A stretch of DNA of 10,019 nt from NCBI GenBank assembly GCA_964587515.1, contig CAZPMO010000181.1, positions 1 to 10,019 of the forward strand, written 5' to 3'. Below are positions 6,869 to 10,019 of this stretch, piece by piece; position 1 is the first letter of the stretch; each line of letters opens with the position of its first letter. Source of the stretch: CAZPMO01 sp964587515 (GTDB lineage Bacteria > Pseudomonadota > Alphaproteobacteria > MPNO01). The notes beneath the pieces are model-generated. The model had not been told where the DNA came from and ran no database searches. It saw nothing but the letters and a program-made list of their open reading frames with translations. The position numbers were made by a program, and so were the translations under genes.

Positions 6869-7974
6869 AATATACCCAACCGCCTACAACCGGATTCGGC
6901 GAGAGCGCTGTAGAAGCGATGCCCTTGCTGACCTATCTGAAGCGTGACGTTGTCAACGGCGTTTCCACTCTCATATATCGACTGAACCTTGCGATACTCC
7001 CTTCGTACCCCTCTTAAAGGGAACTGCAAATCATTAACACCCTGAATGAGCAGAAGTTTTTTAGGCGTTATCAGACCGATGAGGTCTCCCATCTCAAAAT
7101 GCTCGCATATTCTCGGGATATACATCTCAATACAATGTGGATGCCCAAACAAAGAGAGTGCAAAACTAGAAAAACACGAACTGGCGATACAAAAATGAAC
7201 TTGCGGAAACAAAATCGCTGCGAGCAAAGACAGGGTGCCTCCGGATGAATTACCCATGACCCCCAATTCAATATCAAATCCAATCGTGGTCTGTAGAAAA
7301 CTCGTTGCTCGATGCAAATCGATTAGACGTTCACCTAATAAAGTGCGGCCCACAATCAACGCGTGCATTACCGCATCGTGACATCCATGGGAGTTTCTAT
7401 TCTTTAAGTCGACCTCTATCCGTTCACCGAATCCACGATGCTCAACACTCAATGCACCCATACCGTTACGTAGGCACCAAGTTGCAAACTCTCGATCACC
7501 AGCAGGAACAAAGGTCTTTTCGGGATTATGCGGGTGAACCCCGATCGAGTTGTGCATTCCTGAATTATGGCCCTGAGAACAAATTATCCATCTTTTTGGC
7601 TCGGTCCACCTTGGTCTTGACAGAATGACTGGGATTTTCGAACCATATTCACCCGGCAAATAAATCTTTTCATGATGCCCTAGTTCATCCACTGCGTTCC
7701 ATGAAGTTACATAGTGAAGCGGGTCTGCCGAATTAGTGCGAAAGTCGACAGATAATAGAGTACGAAGTACCTCCTTTCCCGAAATTTGCCACTTTTCGAA
7801 ATCGATAGCGCCAGAGAAACTATTCCGAGGGGTTATATTTTGCAGAAGATGTTTATGTATGTATGACGGAGATTGACCCGCCGGTGCTTCGCAGCCCTCT
7901 CCGTTCTCTTTCCACTCGAATGATGAAAACTTCTCTCGAGCTAACGTAGTCCTTAGTTGGCGAAAGATTTGCAA
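6865..7974 (-). CDS. Alpha/beta hydrolase, carbohydrate-esterase-like (dienelactone hydrolase / acetyl xylan esterase-type fold)
   Basis: This 369-residue serine hydrolase probably cleaves or moves an ester on a sugar substrate. The visible triad is Ser243 in the nucleophile elbow GNSSGG (241-246), Asp315 in QGVNDLQFP (311-319) and His352 in GQQGHRFY (348-355). SQGHNSG (133-139) may form the oxyanion site, and ALSVEHRGFGER (174-185) is a typical strand-turn. The block HCIEMYIPRICEHFEMGDLIGLITPKKLLLIQG (280-312) matches large alpha/beta hydrolases related to acetyl xylan esterases, in which EMxDL and LIxPxxLLxxxG are conserved. The first 60 residues are polar and variable, with no signal peptide or membrane helix, so the protein should be cytoplasmic. 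The start is TTG at 7972-7974; the stop of the upstream gene is in frame 18 nt before it, only a weak GAG precedes it, and no in-frame ATG occurs until residue 140. It overlaps the next gene by 4 nt. The substrate, whether a nucleotide sugar, a lipid-linked intermediate or something else, is unknown. Confidence 0.88.
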   Translation of the reverse strand: MQIFRQLRTTLAREKFSSFEWKENGEGCEAPAGQSPSYIHKHLLQNITPRNSFSGAIDFEKWQISGKEVLRTLLSVDFRTNSADPLHYVTSWNAVDELGHHEKIYLPGEYGSKIPVILSRPRWTEPKRWIICSQGHNSGMHNSIGVHPHNPEKTFVPAGDREFATWCLRNGMGALSVEHRGFGERIEVDLKNRNSHGCHDAVMHALIVGRTLLGERLIDLHRATSFLQTTIGFDIELGVMGNSSGGTLSLLAAILFPQVHFCIASSCFSSFALSLFGHPHCIEMYIPRICEHFEMGDLIGLITPKKLLLIQGVNDLQFPLRGVRREYRKVQSIYESGNAVDNVTLQIGQQGHRFYSALAESGCRRLGIL

Positions 7975-7992
7975 GCGATCGCACTCAGGAAC

Positions 7993-8925
7993 CTAGTCAT
8001 TCCGATGTGTGAGTAAGGCATCGTTAGTGATTAGGAAGTCTTTTATAGAAGACGCAACCAAGGCGTGACTTCTCGCATTCCAGTGGCCATCTGTTTCAAA
8101 TTGATGATCTTTGCGATACTGCTGGTGGTCTGCTTGAAACATTGTCGAAAGATCTAGCAACGATAAACTACGAGCCTGCGCTAATCTTTTTACCATGTAA
8201 TTCAGTGGATTACTCTGACCCATTTGAAGTCCTCTCCCACGATCGCCATCCATCACAAGCAATATTTTAGTATTCGTGATGCGCATGATTTTGCTGATTT
8301 CATCGAATAGAAAGGAAGTCGCAGCTTCAATTTCCTCTTCAGACAACGCAGTTGTTTTTCTAGATTCTTGCTGATTCATGCCGGCTGGTGATTGACTCTC
8401 GTTGATTGGGGCACTTGGTGAGATCAACCCGATCACTCTGTCTAAAATATCTCGAACTGTATCCGGTCGTATCTGCTCTCTCACCCATAAATATCTAAAA
8501 ATCGCGCTGTTTTTTATATGCCACGAAAGATCTCTTCGATATGGGGTGGGCTCCGTAAGCCGCAATTCATCATCAACTTTTTCAACAATTGCGAAGGATG
8601 CGGAATATGTCCCTCTTGGGGGATTAATGGACTGATCGAAATCGTTGTGTACGAGATTTACGACGATCAAGTCCGGGCTAAATTTAACAACTTCTTTTTT
8701 TATCCAATAAACATACTGACTTAAAGGAGCNNNNNNNNNNNNNNNNNNNNNNNNNNNNNNNNNNNNNNNNNNNNNNNNNNNNNNNNNNNNNNNNNNNNNN
8801 NNNNNNNNNNNNNNNNNNNNNNNNNNNNNNCGCAAAACAAATCTAAAAATCACAAACTCAAATAACACAGCCATTACCACCAGTGTTACAAACACTAGCG
8901 CAATATTTTTTAACCATTTACCCAT
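7993..8925 (-). CDS. Membrane-anchored SGNH/GDSL-type hydrolase of polysaccharide loci (interrupted by assembly gap)
   Basis: This is a likely esterase or O-acyl-modifying enzyme held in the inner membrane with its catalytic domain outside. From the ATG at 8923-8925 it opens with MGKWLKN and one hydrophobic helix (NIALVFVTLVVMAVLFEFVIF), which suits a signal anchor. After the gap come APLSQYVYWIKKEV and SPDLIVVNLVHNDFDQ, whose HND fits the block III Asn of SGNH enzymes. Near the end, TDGHWNARSH supplies the DxxH-type Asp and His. The GDS block with the nucleophile serine should lie in the 100 N (8731-8830). Proteins of this type in my memory have roughly 60-100 residues between the anchor and APLSQY, so the gap is probably longer than shown; the frame agrees across it. 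A Ser/Pro/Gln-rich linker (ISPSAPINESQSPAG) interrupts the domain. A GTG at 8974-8976 would add 17 residues and overlap the upstream gene by 25 nt; neither start has a clear ribosome site, and I prefer the ATG because of the anchor. The substrate is unknown. Confidence 0.82.
   Translation of the reverse strand: MGKWLKNIALVFVTLVVMAVLFEFVIFRFVLXXXXXXXXXXXXXXXXXXXXXXXXXXXXXXXXXXAPLSQYVYWIKKEVVKFSPDLIVVNLVHNDFDQSINPPRGTYSASFAIVEKVDDELRLTEPTPYRRDLSWHIKNSAIFRYLWVREQIRPDTVRDILDRVIGLISPSAPINESQSPAGMNQQESRKTTALSEEEIEAATSFLFDEISKIMRITNTKILLVMDGDRGRGLQMGQSNPLNYMVKRLAQARSLSLLDLSTMFQADHQQYRKDHQFETDGHWNARSHALVASSIKDFLITNDALLTHRND
8731..8830. other. Assembly gap (100 N) inside the SGNH hydrolase gene
   Basis: This second run of exactly 100 undetermined bases lies between the membrane anchor (ending FRFVL) and APLSQYVYWI. 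The expected GDS nucleophile block is hidden here. Its size, identical to that of the other gap, points to a placeholder rather than a measured length. Confidence 0.97.
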
Positions 8926-8951
8926 GACATCAAGCCGAGACCACCATATCC

Positions 8952-10019
8952 CTAATCCAAAATCGAGCGATAACACTCTTCATATGATCGGGTCATCGCG
9001 ATATCTGAGAATCGAGTGACAATTTGCGCCCTAGAGTCCATTCCAATACGCCTGCGGCCTGCCTCTCCAATGTTGTAGAGTTCCAATAATGTATTTGCGA
9101 GACAGCTGGCCGTTTCTTCCGCCAAGGCAACTCCGCCTGATTGACCAAACAAATCCTTCACATCGCCTACATCGCTCGCCACACATGCCCTTTCCGCGCT
9201 CATAGCTTCACAGAGAGACATTGGCAAACCCTCACCGAAACTAGTAAGAACAAAACAGTCCAACGCCGGATAAAGTTCTTCGATTTTTGGAATTTTTCCA
9301 AAGTATCGTACGTGACCACTCAACTTATACTTTTTTTCCAAGGCGATAAAACGCGGATTGCTCTCCTCAATTCCATATCCGCCGGCCAACCATAACTTCG
9401 CTGGAACTGAGTGCTTGAGGAGACACGACACTCCCTCGAACAACAATTCAAAATTCTTTTGTGGATCGTCTCTCGCAACCATGCCGACCAGGAACTCATG
9501 GTCCGAAACTTCATTTTGACGACGCATGTTATGTCGGATAGCCTTCGAAAACTGAAAAACCTCGGTCTCAGTGCCTGGAGGGATCAGCAAAGTTTTCTCC
9601 TCCGGATATCCAATTTTTCTGTGGGCACGAGTTACATTTGTCGAGCATGAAATAATACGTGCTGGAAGGACTCTGGACACGACCCCAGCGAGGCGGATTA
9701 GAGTGAACGTCGGTTTTTTATAGAATTTAGGTTGAAGGTTCGAAAGGAAAATCCCCCAGATGACAGGGATGCTTAAGACCTTACCCATCAATCCGGCCAA
9801 AATATCTGATTGATAAAACCAGGACTGAACTAGCGAGGGCTTCAGTTCTTTGAATATTCCGTAAAGAGTAAATAACCCTCGGACCACTCCAAAAAACCTC
9901 ACGCGCGGTTTATCCCGTCTGCCAATAACCCGCATTCCAAGAGACACTACCGGAATACCGAGTTTCCTAAATTCCATCTCCCCTTCTTCTTGGCCACAGG
10001 AAGATGACAGAGTAACCAC
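8952..10019 (-). CDS. GT4-family glycosyltransferase (partial, N-terminus off the right edge)
   Basis: This is a retaining GT-B glycosyltransferase; 355 residues are visible. The sequence begins in mid-domain: VVTLSSSCGQEEGEMEFRKLGIPVVSLGMR corresponds to the second and third strands of GT4 enzymes, so about 35 residues including the expected GGAE loop lie beyond the edge. The GTG at 10017-10019 is therefore an internal valine, not a start. PSLVQSWFYQSDILAGL (61-77) and SCSTNVTRAHRKIGYPEEKTLLIPPGTETEVF (124-155) complete the acceptor domain. VGMVARDDPQKNF (178-190, Arg183 and Lys188) and E263-GLPMSLC-E271 are the donor-binding and EX7E motifs. No membrane helix is evident. This is the first gene in reading order here, and its stop (8952-8954) lies 26 nt before the preferred start of the SGNH gene. 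The likely role is cytoplasmic extension of the repeat unit; the donor sugar cannot be assigned. Confidence 0.92.
   Translation of the reverse strand: MVTLSSSCGQEEGEMEFRKLGIPVVSLGMRVIGRRDKPRVRFFGVVRGLFTLYGIFKELKPSLVQSWFYQSDILAGLMGKVLSIPVIWGIFLSNLQPKFYKKPTFTLIRLAGVVSRVLPARIISCSTNVTRAHRKIGYPEEKTLLIPPGTETEVFQFSKAIRHNMRRQNEVSDHEFLVGMVARDDPQKNFELLFEGVSCLLKHSVPAKLWLAGGYGIEESNPRFIALEKKYKLSGHVRYFGKIPKIEELYPALDCFVLTSFGEGLPMSLCEAMSAERACVASDVGDVKDLFGQSGGVALAEETASCLANTLLELYNIGEAGRRRIGMDSRAQIVTRFSDIAMTRSYEECYRSILD

Noticed and set aside
7305..7628. A plus-strand open frame of 107 codons antisense to the alpha/beta hydrolase.
   Set aside because: It lies wholly within a gene with a clear catalytic triad, has no domain signature and fits the pattern of an antisense shadow frame.
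8402..8724. Two overlapping plus-strand frames antisense to the SGNH gene, one with a Cys-rich patch.
   Set aside because: They overlap the conserved HND region of the minus-strand gene, have no family signature and are explained by antisense composition.
2539..8830. The two interrupted genes as pseudogenes.
   Set aside because: The interruptions are runs of N, not stops or frameshifts. The frame matches on both sides in each case, so an assembly gap is the simpler reading.

Overview
This window looks like part of a surface-polysaccharide (O-antigen, capsule or exopolysaccharide) biosynthesis locus. The likely host is a Gram-negative bacterium: a WecA-type initiating sugar-phosphate transferase, several GT4 glycosyltransferases, an AsnB-type amidotransferase and a membrane-anchored SGNH hydrolase are typical of such loci. 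The sequence does not fix the phylum. Base composition is moderate, and start codons are often TTG or GTG. Two runs of exactly 100 N (2539-2638 and 8731-8830) show that this is a scaffolded draft or metagenomic assembly.

All eight recognisable genes lie on the minus strand, so reading order runs from the right edge to the left. First comes a GT4 glycosyltransferase cut by the right edge (8952-10019). Next are a membrane-anchored SGNH/GDSL-like hydrolase broken by a gap (7993-8925), a cytoplasmic alpha/beta hydrolase (6865-7974), and a 640-residue polytopic membrane protein with GT-C-like architecture that overlaps the hydrolase by 4 nt (4946-6868). These are followed by a second GT4 enzyme (3779-4933), an AsnB-type glutamine amidotransferase broken by a gap (2143-3747) and a third, PglA/CapM-like GT4 enzyme (978-2129). 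After a spacer of about 190 nt comes a WecA/MraY-superfamily transferase cut by the left edge (1-785). Spacing among the first seven genes is at most about 31 nt, which suggests one operon.

A working model, which is inference, runs as follows. The WecA-like enzyme loads the first sugar phosphate on undecaprenyl phosphate. The GT4 enzymes extend the repeat unit on the cytoplasmic face. The AsnB-like enzyme amidates a sugar, plausibly a uronic acid. The GT-C-like membrane protein may add a residue from a lipid-linked donor on the periplasmic side. The two hydrolases would adjust acyl decorations, one in the cytoplasm and one at the periplasmic face. No flippase, polymerase, chain-length regulator or nucleotide-sugar synthesis gene is visible; these presumably lie outside the window.

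I found no RNA gene, CRISPR array, insertion sequence, attachment site or phage signature. There is no gene-free stretch over 300 nt. The most interesting part is the 4946-8976 block, where an uncharacterised membrane protein is translationally coupled to a carbohydrate-esterase-like hydrolase next to an SGNH protein.
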